The notes under the pieces were generated by a model, which saw only the letters and a program-made list of their open reading frames with translations, made no database searches and was not told the DNA's origin. A stretch of DNA of 5,304 nt from Candidatus Latescibacterota bacterium. GTDB taxonomy: Bacteria; Latescibacterota; 4484-107; B68-G9. Position numbers and translations under genes: made by a program. This document shows, piece after piece, positions 1 through 5,304 of the stretch. The first letter of the stretch is position 1; every line of letters starts with the position of its first letter. Location: contig DTYS01000151.1 in NCBI GenBank assembly GCA_012961755.1, positions 1 to 5,304 on the forward strand. Direction: 5' to 3'.

Positions 1-228
1 GCCCATCAACCCGAAATCTTCGGGAAATAGAAGCCTGGCCAGAAATATGGATCTGACCAGGCCCAAAACTTTGTCTACCCCTAAGGCTAAGGATACCCAA
101 AATCCTCCCCTGAGGACCTTCTCAAAGAGTTCGTCGCCGCTTCGCAGGAGGCCTGAGGGAACTGGGACTAGCTTGGGTAACATAATCTTGAGAGAGCTTC
201 CGATATGGTGCTTGCCTGAGCTTTCCAT
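1..228 (-). CDS. Oligosaccharide flippase (Wzx/RfbX-like), N-terminal part only
   Basis: Reading leftwards from an ATG at 228-226, the frame stays open for 76 codons to the window edge, so only the N-terminus is present; the family is usually near 450-500 residues with 12-14 membrane helices. The diagnostic part is residues 36-76, with LRGGFW at 39-44, then LVRSIFLARLLFPEDFGLMG at 57-76, a hallmark of the first helix of polysaccharide flippases that move lipid-linked glycan units across the inner membrane. The nearest upstream in-frame stop is a TAA about 11 codons before the ATG and no other start lies between, so the start is this ATG or Met16 (183-181). Neither has a good Shine-Dalgarno site. 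The gene is transcribed away from the plus-strand operon. Base composition looks lower in GC than the operon (30 of 60 bases in 1-60 against 36 of 60 in 661-720), which may hint at a different history. Family assignment is by remembered motif. Confidence 0.85.
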   Translation of the reverse strand, partial: MESSGKHHIGSSLKIMLPKLVPVPSGLLRSGDELFEKVLRGGFWVSLALGVDKVLGLVRSIFLARLLFPEDFGLMG

Positions 229-352
229 ACGGATCGAGATCGGGTCAGTTGACGACCTCCCTTACTATAGTCAGATCGTTCCTGAGCTTGAAGATTCCCG
301 GCGCAACCCGATGTTCGACAACCTCAGGACGCCCAGGGCGAAGCTAAATGTA
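229..352. other. Flippase leader region, no gene seen
   Basis: This stretch lies between the flippase ATG and its -10 box. It would be transcribed on the minus strand as the 5' leader. It contains the inverted repeat CGCCCTGGGCG and an orphan AAGGGAGG. A plus-strand frame crosses it (47-442), but its composition and unrecognisable product mark it as an artefact lying opposite the flippase gene. I recognised no riboswitch or small RNA here. Confidence 0.5.
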
Positions 353-381
353 AATATACCTCTTATCCTAACATTTGTCAA
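353..381 (-). promoter_or_regulatory. Sigma70-type promoter for the flippase gene
   Basis: On the minus strand there is a perfect -35 hexamer TTGACA (381-376), a 17-nt spacer and a -10 hexamer TATATT (358-353, five of six consensus bases). Both the spacing and the hexamers are near ideal for a housekeeping sigma factor. Transcription would start near 346 and leave a leader of roughly 118 nt before the flippase ATG at 228. The leader carries an inverted repeat CGCCCTGGGCG (340-330) and an AAGGGAGG (263-256) that is not at a usable distance from the ATG. Confidence 0.75.
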
Positions 382-420
382 GGAACTTAGGGCTTCGCAT
401 GCCGATGTAAGATTTTACCC

Positions 421-449
421 TTGCCGGAGGAGCGATATATAGGTATCTT
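421..449 (+). promoter_or_regulatory. Candidate promoter for the plus-strand operon
   Basis: TTGCCG (421-426) and TATCTT (444-449) lie 17 nt apart, each matching four of six consensus bases; transcription would start near 456 and give a leader of about 25 nt. An overlapping alternative is TTTACC (414-419) with TATATA (436-441) at a 16-nt spacing, also four of six each. The sequence does not decide between them. The weak match beside the strong divergent promoter fits a gene set that needs an activator or is expressed at low level. Confidence 0.4.
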
Positions 450-456
450 TAAACCG

Positions 457-464
457 GTAGCTAC
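457..464. promoter_or_regulatory. 8-bp palindrome in the operon leader, possible operator
   Basis: GTAGCTAC is a perfect 8-bp palindrome lying at the predicted transcription start and just before the ribosome binding site of the hydrolase gene. A repressor half-site pair is conceivable, but an 8-bp palindrome can occur by chance and no second copy was noticed in the intergenic region. Confidence 0.15.
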
Positions 465-469
465 TCGCC

Positions 470-477
470 AAGGAGGG
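470..477 (+). promoter_or_regulatory. Ribosome binding site of the MBL-fold hydrolase
   Basis: AAGGAGGG sits 3 nt before the ATG at 481 and decides the start of this gene. An upstream in-frame TTG at 421 would add 20 residues but has no such site and falls inside the candidate promoter. Confidence 0.8.
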
Positions 478-480
478 ACC

Positions 481-1245
481 ATGAAGCTTACGGAAGATGT
501 CCATTTAGTGGGAAGCGGCTCGGCAGGTGTAGGACTTACCCACGAGCTGGACTGTCACGTGTACCTATTGGACGGCGGGGAGGAGCTCGCTCTCGTGGAC
601 GCTGGAGCTGGCTTAGATGTGGACGACATCCTCCGGAACGTGGAGGCTGAAGGCTTCAGGCCGCAGGATGTGAGGTACATCCTCATAACCCACGCCCACG
701 GGGACCATATAGGAGGTGCGGCAGCCCTGAAGGAGGCCACCGGGGCCAGGGTTGCTATCTCGGAGGTGGAGGCCCCCTTCCTGAGGGAGGGGGACGAGGA
801 GGCCACCGCCCTCGCCCAGGCTCGTGAGGACGGATATTATCCTCCCAACTACCGCCTCAGGCCCTGTCCCGTGGACATGGAGCTGAAGCACGGGGACGAG
901 TTCGAAGTGGGAAAGCTCAGGGTCAGGGGCATACACCTTCCCGGCCACAGTAAGGGGTCCATGCTGTACCTGGTGGACGGTGAGAGGAGGTACCTATTCT
1001 CCGGGGACGCTATATTCTTCGGCGGGGTGATAAGCCTTCTCAACTGCGTGGGCTCCTCCCTCGAGGACTACAGGGAAAACATCTGGAAGCTGAAGGGCTT
1101 AAATGTGGACGCCCTCATGCCGGGACACCTTAACTTCTGCCTGAGCGGAGGGCAGAGACACTTAGACGCAGCGGTAGAGGCGTTCAAGGGGATAGGTGTC
1201 CCCACCAACCTCATAGGTAGACACGGTCTAATCATGAGCCAGTAA
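481..1245 (+). CDS. Metallo-beta-lactamase-fold hydrolase, glyoxalase II-like
   Basis: A 254-residue soluble enzyme with a complete dinuclear metal site: HAHGDH at 71-76 (H71, H73, D75, H76), H156 in LPGHS, D176 in FSGDAIF and H216 in MPGH, plus D40 in LVDAGAG at the end of the early strand. This is the glyoxalase II/lactonase-like layout, and the protein is expected to hydrolyse an ester, thioester or lactone bond in the cytoplasm using two metal ions, usually zinc. The motifs do not fix the substrate. The ATG at 481 is preferred because it follows a strong Shine-Dalgarno site and yields a normal family N-terminus. The stop is followed after only 3 nt by the aldo/keto reductase start, so the two are probably co-translated. 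Next to a sugar-type oxidoreductase, a lactonase role is a reasonable guess but not shown. Confidence 0.93.
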   Translation: MKLTEDVHLVGSGSAGVGLTHELDCHVYLLDGGEELALVDAGAGLDVDDILRNVEAEGFRPQDVRYILITHAHGDHIGGAAALKEATGARVAISEVEAPFLREGDEEATALAQAREDGYYPPNYRLRPCPVDMELKHGDEFEVGKLRVRGIHLPGHSKGSMLYLVDGERRYLFSGDAIFFGGVISLLNCVGSSLEDYRENIWKLKGLNVDALMPGHLNFCLSGGQRHLDAAVEAFKGIGVPTNLIGRHGLIMSQ

Positions 1246-1248
1246 GGG

Positions 1249-2145
1249 ATGAGGTACAGGAGGTTCGGCAGGCTCGGCTGGAGGGTAGGGGAGGTAGGGC
1301 TCGGAGGGGCGTGGCTCGGGGGAAGGAGGAACGAGGTGCCCATAGATGCTGCAGCCGAGACGGTGAGGACGGCCCTGGAGCTCGGGGTCAACTACATAGA
1401 TACCGCCCCGGTCTACGGGAACTACTACAGCGAGAGGATAATAGGCCACGCGTTGGAAGGCTGGCGGAAGGAGGTCTTCATCGCGACGAAGGTGGGGCGG
1501 CTTCCAGATGGGTTCGACTACTCCAAGGACCGCGTCTGGCGAAGCTTCGAGGGAAGCCTGAAGCGCCTCCGTAGGGACCACGTGGACCTCCTCCAGATAC
1601 ACGAATCCGAGGTGGCGGGGTGGGAGGGAATCTTCGGCAGGGGGAAGGCTTTGGAGGCGATGAAGGAGATGAGGGACCAAGGGCTCGTCCGTGGGATAGG
1701 CATCACAGGAGCTGACCTCGACCTCCTAGCCAGGGCCGTGGAGACGGGCGAATTCGACTCCGTCCTCACCTACAACAAGTACGACCTCGTGACCCAGGAG
1801 GCCAAGCACAAGCTCGTCCCCTTGGCCCAGGAACACGACGTAGCGGTGATCCTCGGAAGTCCCCTCCATATGGGCCTCCTCGGGGACAGGAAGGAGGAAC
1901 TTCTGAGGGAGAGGCCTAGCTACGTGACCGAGAATATGGTCAGGAAGTTGGACAGGCTTGAGGAGGTGGCAAAGGAGTTCGGGGACTCCTTGGCCCAGTT
2001 AGCCCTGAGGTACCTACTTTCCGACCCCCGGGTCTCGGTCGTGATACCTGCCACCCACAGGCCGGAGAGGGTAGCGGAGAACGTGGCCGTCTCCGAAGGC
2101 CCCCGCCTTCCTGAGGAACTCGTAAGGAAGATAGAATCTTTTTAG
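1249..2145 (+). CDS. Aldo/keto reductase
   Basis: A 298-residue protein of the aldo/keto reductase superfamily (TIM barrel, NAD(P)(H)-dependent carbonyl reduction or sugar oxidation, cytoplasmic). The start MRYRRFGRLGWRV is the usual first hairpin of the family. The catalytic tetrad is complete: D51 and Y56 in DTAPVYG, K81 in ATKVGR and H118 in LLQIHE. TYNKYDL at 174-180 is the strand that stacks against the nicotinamide, and IPATHRPERVAENVA at 266-280 matches the C-terminal cofactor-phosphate loop. The overall pattern recalls COG0667 enzymes such as D-threo-aldose (L-fucose) dehydrogenase, though substrate cannot be assigned. Only AAGGG touching the ATG precedes it, so translation is likely coupled to the upstream hydrolase gene. 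Its stop overlaps the Shine-Dalgarno site of the next gene. Confidence 0.95.
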   Translation: MRYRRFGRLGWRVGEVGLGGAWLGGRRNEVPIDAAAETVRTALELGVNYIDTAPVYGNYYSERIIGHALEGWRKEVFIATKVGRLPDGFDYSKDRVWRSFEGSLKRLRRDHVDLLQIHESEVAGWEGIFGRGKALEAMKEMRDQGLVRGIGITGADLDLLARAVETGEFDSVLTYNKYDLVTQEAKHKLVPLAQEHDVAVILGSPLHMGLLGDRKEELLRERPSYVTENMVRKLDRLEEVAKEFGDSLAQLALRYLLSDPRVSVVIPATHRPERVAENVAVSEGPRLPEELVRKIESF

Positions 2146-2149
2146 GAGG
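2144..2149 (+). promoter_or_regulatory. Ribosome binding site of the beta-propeller gene
   Basis: AGGAGG overlaps the TAG stop of the aldo/keto reductase and stands 6 nt before the ATG at 2156. It is an excellent site and fixes the start of the next gene. Confidence 0.85.
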
Positions 2150-2155
2150 CGAGGT

Positions 2156-3514
2156 ATGGCGAAGGATGAAGTTGTGGACGTGGGCTCGGGGCTCGAACTC
2201 TTCGTGGACGATCACCTCATAGAGGTGATGGACGGAGTATCGCTCGTGCTCCACCATCCCACGCCCGAAGAGGTGGTCATGGAGTTCGACAGACCCTGGG
2301 AGGGCAACACGAGCGGATATGTAACCGTGTTCAAGGACGAGGACATCTACAGGATGTACTACCGTGGGTCCCACTACGACTGGGGTTCCCGGAGGGTCAC
2401 TCACGAAGTAACCTGCTACGCCGAGAGCGAGGACGGGACGAACTGGACCAGACCTGAGCTGGGGCTGTACGAGTTCGGAGGTTCCAAGAGGAACAACATA
2501 GTCTGGATAGGAAGCGAGTCGCACAACTTCACCCCATTCAGGGACCTCAATCCGGACTGCCCCCCTGAGGAGAGGTACAAGGCCCTCGGTGTGGTCAAGG
2601 GGGGGCTGAGGGCCTTCGCCTCCCCTGACGGGATACGTTGGAAGCTCATAAGGGAGGAACCCGTCATCACGAAGGGTGCCTTCGATTCCCAGAACCTCGC
2701 CTTCTGGGACCCCGTGAGGGAGAGGTATGTGGAGTTCCACAGGGGATCGTACGAAGGATGGAGACACATAATGACCTGCAGGTCGGACGACTTCGTCCGC
2801 TGGACGGAGCCCACCTGGCTCGACTTCGGGGACGCTCCCTTAGAACACCTCTACACCAACGCCGTAATTCCCTACTTCCGTGCTCCCCACATCCTTTTGG
2901 GCTTCCCCATGCGCTTCCTGCCGGAGAGGAAGAAGATAGAGGAGCATCCCATGATGGGGGTGTCGGACGGGCTCTTTATGACGAGCAGGGACGGGCTACG
3001 CTGGAGGAGGTGGGGGGAAGCCTTCCTGAGGCCGGGTCCCCAGAGGGAGAGGTGGTGGCAGAGGAACAACATGATAGCGTGGGGGCTGGTCACGACGAGG
3101 TCGAGGTTGCCCGAAGCGCCCGACGTGCTCTCCATATACTCGAATGAGAACTACTATGTAGGTCCCTGCAGGTTGAGGAAGTTCTCGCTCAGGGTGGACG
3201 GGTTCGTCTCGGTCGGCGCCCCGTACTCGGGAGGGGAGTTCACCACGAAGCCCTTTAAGTTCGAGGGAAAGAGGCTCGTCCTTAACTACAGCACATCGGC
3301 CGCAGGAAGCATAAGGGTTGAAGTTCAGGACAGGGAGGGAAGGCCGATACCCGGGTTCGGCCTCGAGGAGTGCGAGGAGCTCTACGGGGATGAAGTGGAG
3401 GCCGTGGTCGGGTGGAAGGGGGGAACGGACCTTGGACGCCTGGCCAGGACCCCCGTCAGGCTCAGGTTCGTCCTGAGGGATGCGGATGTGTACTCCCTAC
3501 AGTTCAGGCCATGA
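2156..3514 (+). CDS. GH32/43-like beta-propeller protein, function unassigned
   Basis: A 452-residue protein of a conserved family that I recognise from Planctomycetes, Verrucomicrobia, Latescibacteria and similar genomes, where it is annotated as hypothetical or glycoside-hydrolase-like. Residues 13-330 look like a five-bladed propeller: turn motifs of the S-x-D-G/D-x-x-W type recur at 91-97 (SEDGTNW), 156-162 (SPDGIRW), 210-216 (SDDFVRW) and 277-283 (SRDGLRW). Well-conserved family blocks include ELFVDDHLI at 14-22, HHPTP at 33-37, FDRPWEGNTSGYVTVFKD at 44-61, GAFDSQNLAFWDPVRERY at 174-191 and RPGPQRERWW at 292-301. From about 335 to the end there is a beta-sandwich-like region with GGEFTTKPF (359-367) and STSAAGSIRVEVQD (379-392), typical of an accessory domain. 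There is no signal peptide, so the product appears cytoplasmic. Acidic residues such as D18, D19 and D185 are candidates for catalysis by analogy with GH32/GH43 propellers, which is inference. Glycan cleavage or binding is the likely role. Confidence 0.9.
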   Translation: MAKDEVVDVGSGLELFVDDHLIEVMDGVSLVLHHPTPEEVVMEFDRPWEGNTSGYVTVFKDEDIYRMYYRGSHYDWGSRRVTHEVTCYAESEDGTNWTRPELGLYEFGGSKRNNIVWIGSESHNFTPFRDLNPDCPPEERYKALGVVKGGLRAFASPDGIRWKLIREEPVITKGAFDSQNLAFWDPVRERYVEFHRGSYEGWRHIMTCRSDDFVRWTEPTWLDFGDAPLEHLYTNAVIPYFRAPHILLGFPMRFLPERKKIEEHPMMGVSDGLFMTSRDGLRWRRWGEAFLRPGPQRERWWQRNNMIAWGLVTTRSRLPEAPDVLSIYSNENYYVGPCRLRKFSLRVDGFVSVGAPYSGGEFTTKPFKFEGKRLVLNYSTSAAGSIRVEVQDREGRPIPGFGLEECEELYGDEVEAVVGWKGGTDLGRLARTPVRLRFVLRDADVYSLQFRP

Positions 3515-3544
3515 AGGCCAAATGTGAACGACAACCCCAAAGCC

Positions 3545-3550
3545 GGAGGG
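3545..3550 (+). promoter_or_regulatory. Ribosome binding site of the CBM9-like gene
   Basis: GGAGGG stands 7 nt before the ATG at 3558. A second AGGAGGG (3551-3557) touches the ATG and is too close to work well, so the first copy is the likely functional site. Confidence 0.7.
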
Positions 3551-3557
3551 AGGAGGG

Positions 3558-4355
3558 ATGAAGTTCCTGAGGGCAGGAGCGGTAGTCCTGTGCCTGATCC
3601 CGGCGACGTGGGCGCAGGAGGTCCCGGAGAGGGAAGTGCTGAGCACATCGTCCGAGATAGTGATCGACGGAGTATTGGACGATAAGGCGTGGAAGGTGGC
3701 AGAAGAGGTCTCCCTGGTCGAGGCGGTGGAGGGTTCCCCGCTCCCGGAGGATATATCCACCTATACCAAGATGCTTTGGGACGATGAGAACCTCTACGTA
3801 GCCTTCATATGCTCCGATCCGGACATCTGGGGTACCCTCACCCAGAGGGACTCCCACCTCTGGGAAGAGGAGGTGGTGGAGGTCTTCCTGGACCCGGACG
3901 GTGACGGGATGAATTATGCGGAACTCGAGGTGAGCCCGAATAACACTGTCGTCGACCTGAAGATAGTCAGCATTAAGCCCTGGAAGTCGGAGATAGGTTG
4001 GAACATGGAAGGGCTTCAGACCGCTGTCCTGGTGAGGGGTACGGTGAACAGAAGGGACGATTTGGACGAGGGATGGACCGTCGAGATGGCCATCCCCTGG
4101 GCCTCACTTTCTGATGTACCCGGAGCTACGGGGGGGCCTCCCGAGGATGGGACGTCCTGGAGGGGGAACCTCTACAGGATAGAAAGGCCGTTGGGGAAGG
4201 ACTGGGTGCTTATGGCGTGGTCGCCCGTGGGGCGCCCTGCCTTCCACACCCCAGAGAAGTTCGGGATCCTGAAGTTCCTGGTCGCCCCTCCGGCCGTTCG
4301 AGGGACCACGTGGGGCGACGTAAAGTTCACCTTTCTTAAGGAGGGACGACCATGA
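3558..4355 (+). CDS. Secreted carbohydrate-binding family 9-like protein
   Basis: A 265-residue protein with a Sec signal peptide at 1-19: basic MKFLR, a hydrophobic core, and a probable cleavage at ATWA|QE. The mature part is one CBM9-like beta-sandwich (the CBM9_2 / PF06452 type): IDGVLDDKAW at 36-45, LWDDENLYVAF at 73-83, RDSHLWEEEVVEVFLDPDGDG at 97-117, YAELEVSPNNTVVDL at 120-134, EGWTVEMAIPW at 171-181 and WSPVGRP...HTPEKFG at 221-236. These are the standard blocks of the family, at near-usual length and with no attached catalytic domain. It is expected to work in the periplasm or outside the cell, holding a saccharide. It follows the propeller gene after 43 nt, and its TGA overlaps the ATG of the next gene (ATGA), so it and the lipoprotein are translationally coupled and probably act at the same cell surface. 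The sugar bound is not predictable. Confidence 0.92.
   Translation: MKFLRAGAVVLCLIPATWAQEVPEREVLSTSSEIVIDGVLDDKAWKVAEEVSLVEAVEGSPLPEDISTYTKMLWDDENLYVAFICSDPDIWGTLTQRDSHLWEEEVVEVFLDPDGDGMNYAELEVSPNNTVVDLKIVSIKPWKSEIGWNMEGLQTAVLVRGTVNRRDDLDEGWTVEMAIPWASLSDVPGATGGPPEDGTSWRGNLYRIERPLGKDWVLMAWSPVGRPAFHTPEKFGILKFLVAPPAVRGTTWGDVKFTFLKEGRP
4338..4345 (+). promoter_or_regulatory. Ribosome binding site of the lipoprotein gene
   Basis: AAGGAGGG lies inside the last codons of the CBM9-like gene, 6 nt before the ATG at 4352. It confirms the overlapping start of the lipoprotein gene and closely resembles the site before the first gene of the operon. Confidence 0.8.
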
Positions 4356-5304
4356 AGAAGTTGGTCTTGACCCTGCTGTTGGGCCTTCTATGGACCTGTG
4401 CTCCTCCCAAGTACGTCCCCCGCCCACCCCGCCTGAGACCTCCGGCGAGAACCGTTCTGGTCCGGACCGACTACTTCGGCACGTTGGAGGCGTGCCTCAA
4501 GGCCTTAGGGATACCGTACGTCGAACTTCCACCGGAGGCCATCTCGGTAGACACCTTAAGGAAGTTCCGGCTCGTCGTGGTCCCGTACCTACCTGAGCCC
4601 TCCGACGCCATCTCGGACGCCCTGGCCGAGTTCGTGGAGGGCGGAGGGAAGTTGCTGCTCTTCTATTCCTTGCCGGACACCCTCGCCCAAGTCCTCGGGA
4701 TACGTAGGGTCAGGTACCTCCGCCGGGAGTATCCGGGCCAGTTCTCGGAGATGAGGTTCGTGAAGGGAAGGGTACCGGGCCTTCCTGAAAGGGTGAGGCA
4801 GTCGTCCTGGAACATATTCGTGGTGGAACCTGCCTCGCCCGGAGCCGAGGTGTTGGCCGAGTGGTACGATGGAAAGGGGAGGGACACCGGGTATCCGGCC
4901 GTCTTATGTTCCCCATCGGGCTGCTACATGTCCCACGTGCTCCTGGAGGGTGACGTCGGGAAGAGGGCCCTCATACTTGCAGGCATCGTAGGACGCCTCC
5001 TTCCGAGCTTCTGGCCGGTCATGGCAGGAGGGGCTTTGGAGAAGGTGGGGAATGTCGGCAAGTTCACGAACCTTGAGGAAATGTGGAAGGAGGCCAGGGT
5101 GAGGGGAGGTGCCGGGCCCCTCAAGGAGGCTATCAAGCTGAGGGCAAGGGCGATCGAAGAGATGGGCAGGAAGAACTACGCCCGAGCCCTCTACTTTGCC
5201 CTTAAGGCCAAGAGGAAGGCGGTGGAGGCGTACGCGGAGATGCAGCCCTCAAGGGAGGGGGAGCTCAGGGCCGTATGGATCCACACGGCCTTCGGGGTCT
5301 CGGA
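4352..5304 (+). CDS. Lipoprotein: Rossmann-like domain plus GHL10-type hydrolase domain (3' end missing)
   Basis: The frame is open for 317 codons to the window edge. Residues 1-15 form a short signal sequence (MKKLVLTLLLGLLWT) followed by C16, a lipoprotein signal with an unusual Trp-Thr before the Cys; a Pro/Arg-rich tether runs to about residue 33. Residues 34-220 alternate strands and helices (TVLVRTDYFG at 34-43, LVVVPYL at 74-80, FVEGGGKLLLFYS at 94-106, GKRALILAGIVGRLLP at 203-218), resembling a class I amidotransferase/ThuA-like Rossmann fold. No convincing Cys-His-Glu triad is seen, so binding is likelier than catalysis. Residues 256-296 are charged amphipathic helices like a TPR pair. 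GELRAVWIHTAFGVS at 303-317 then opens a GHL10 (DUF187/PF02638, family-10-glycosylhydrolase-like) barrel, whose body lies beyond the window. It is predicted to be membrane-anchored and to act on glycans alongside the CBM9-like protein. The domain call at the C-terminus rests on only about 15 residues. Confidence 0.85.
   Translation, partial: MKKLVLTLLLGLLWTCAPPKYVPRPPRLRPPARTVLVRTDYFGTLEACLKALGIPYVELPPEAISVDTLRKFRLVVVPYLPEPSDAISDALAEFVEGGGKLLLFYSLPDTLAQVLGIRRVRYLRREYPGQFSEMRFVKGRVPGLPERVRQSSWNIFVVEPASPGAEVLAEWYDGKGRDTGYPAVLCSPSGCYMSHVLLEGDVGKRALILAGIVGRLLPSFWPVMAGGALEKVGNVGKFTNLEEMWKEARVRGGAGPLKEAIKLRARAIEEMGRKNYARALYFALKAKRKAVEAYAEMQPSREGELRAVWIHTAFGVS

Noticed and set aside
47..442. Plus-strand frame of 131 codons
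   Set aside because: It lies opposite the flippase gene and its promoter; the product matches no family I know, and the minus strand here gives a clear flippase N-terminus.
421..480. 20-residue N-terminal extension of the MBL-fold hydrolase from a TTG
   Set aside because: It has no ribosome binding site, overlaps the candidate promoter, and the ATG at 481 follows a strong AAGGAGGG.
1228..1680. Minus-strand frame of 150 codons
   Set aside because: It lies entirely opposite the aldo/keto reductase apart from its last bases and has no family motif or ribosome binding site of note.
1940..2767. Minus-strand frame of 275 codons
   Set aside because: It is opposite two well-supported genes, and its Pro/Arg/Gly-rich product looks like the antisense of GC-rich third positions.
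2638..3147. Plus-strand frame of 169 codons inside the propeller gene
   Set aside because: It is an out-of-frame reading of strongly conserved propeller coding sequence, with a low-complexity product.
3515..3557. Possible terminator or promoter between the propeller and CBM9-like genes
   Set aside because: No GC-rich hairpin followed by a T run and no -35/-10 pair is visible; the gap holds mainly the purine-rich ribosome binding site.
4390..4596. Plus-strand frame of 68 codons inside the lipoprotein gene
   Set aside because: The overlapping lipoprotein frame has a signal sequence, an in-place ribosome binding site and recognisable domains, while this one has none.
1..5304. Mobile element, CRISPR array, tRNA or other RNA gene
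   Set aside because: No terminal inverted repeats, transposase motifs, regularly spaced repeats or cloverleaf-like stretches were seen on either strand.

Overview
The window looks like part of a bacterial chromosome, about 5.3 kb. It holds one gene leaving the left edge on the minus strand and a co-directional cluster of five genes on the plus strand, the last of which runs off the right edge. Bacterial affiliation rests on a strong sigma70-type promoter on the minus strand, purine-rich Shine-Dalgarno sites before most genes, a Sec signal peptide and a lipoprotein-type signal. Heavy use of AGG for Arg and ATA for Ile, with G/C-rich third positions, is a pattern often seen in thermophiles. The protein families (a GH32-like beta-propeller, a CBM9-like protein and a GHL10-type lipoprotein) are, from memory, frequent in Planctomycetes, Latescibacteria, Poribacteria, Armatimonadetes and related candidate phyla. 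I cannot name the phylum.

Layout. Positions 1-228 (minus) hold the N-terminal 76 residues of a polysaccharide/oligosaccharide flippase of the Wzx/RfbX type, continuing beyond the window. Positions 229-480 are a divergent intergenic region with a near-consensus minus-strand promoter (353-381), a weaker plus-strand promoter candidate and a small palindrome. Positions 481-5304 hold five tightly packed genes: a metallo-beta-lactamase-fold hydrolase, an aldo/keto reductase, a predicted five-bladed beta-propeller protein related to glycoside hydrolases, a secreted CBM9-like protein, and a lipoprotein with a Rossmann/amidotransferase-like N-terminal region, a helical linker and the first residues of a GHL10 glycosyl-hydrolase-like domain. 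Junctions of 3 nt, 10 nt, 43 nt and a 4-nt ATGA overlap suggest one operon.

Inferred role. The set reads as a carbohydrate-processing locus: two envelope proteins likely to bind or cleave glycans, a propeller protein without a signal peptide, and two soluble enzymes that could act on a released sugar (reduction or oxidation, then hydrolysis). No transporter, regulator or kinase is visible, so the substrate is unknown. The divergent flippase may belong to a separate surface-polysaccharide locus. No RNA gene, CRISPR array, insertion sequence or convincing terminator was seen.
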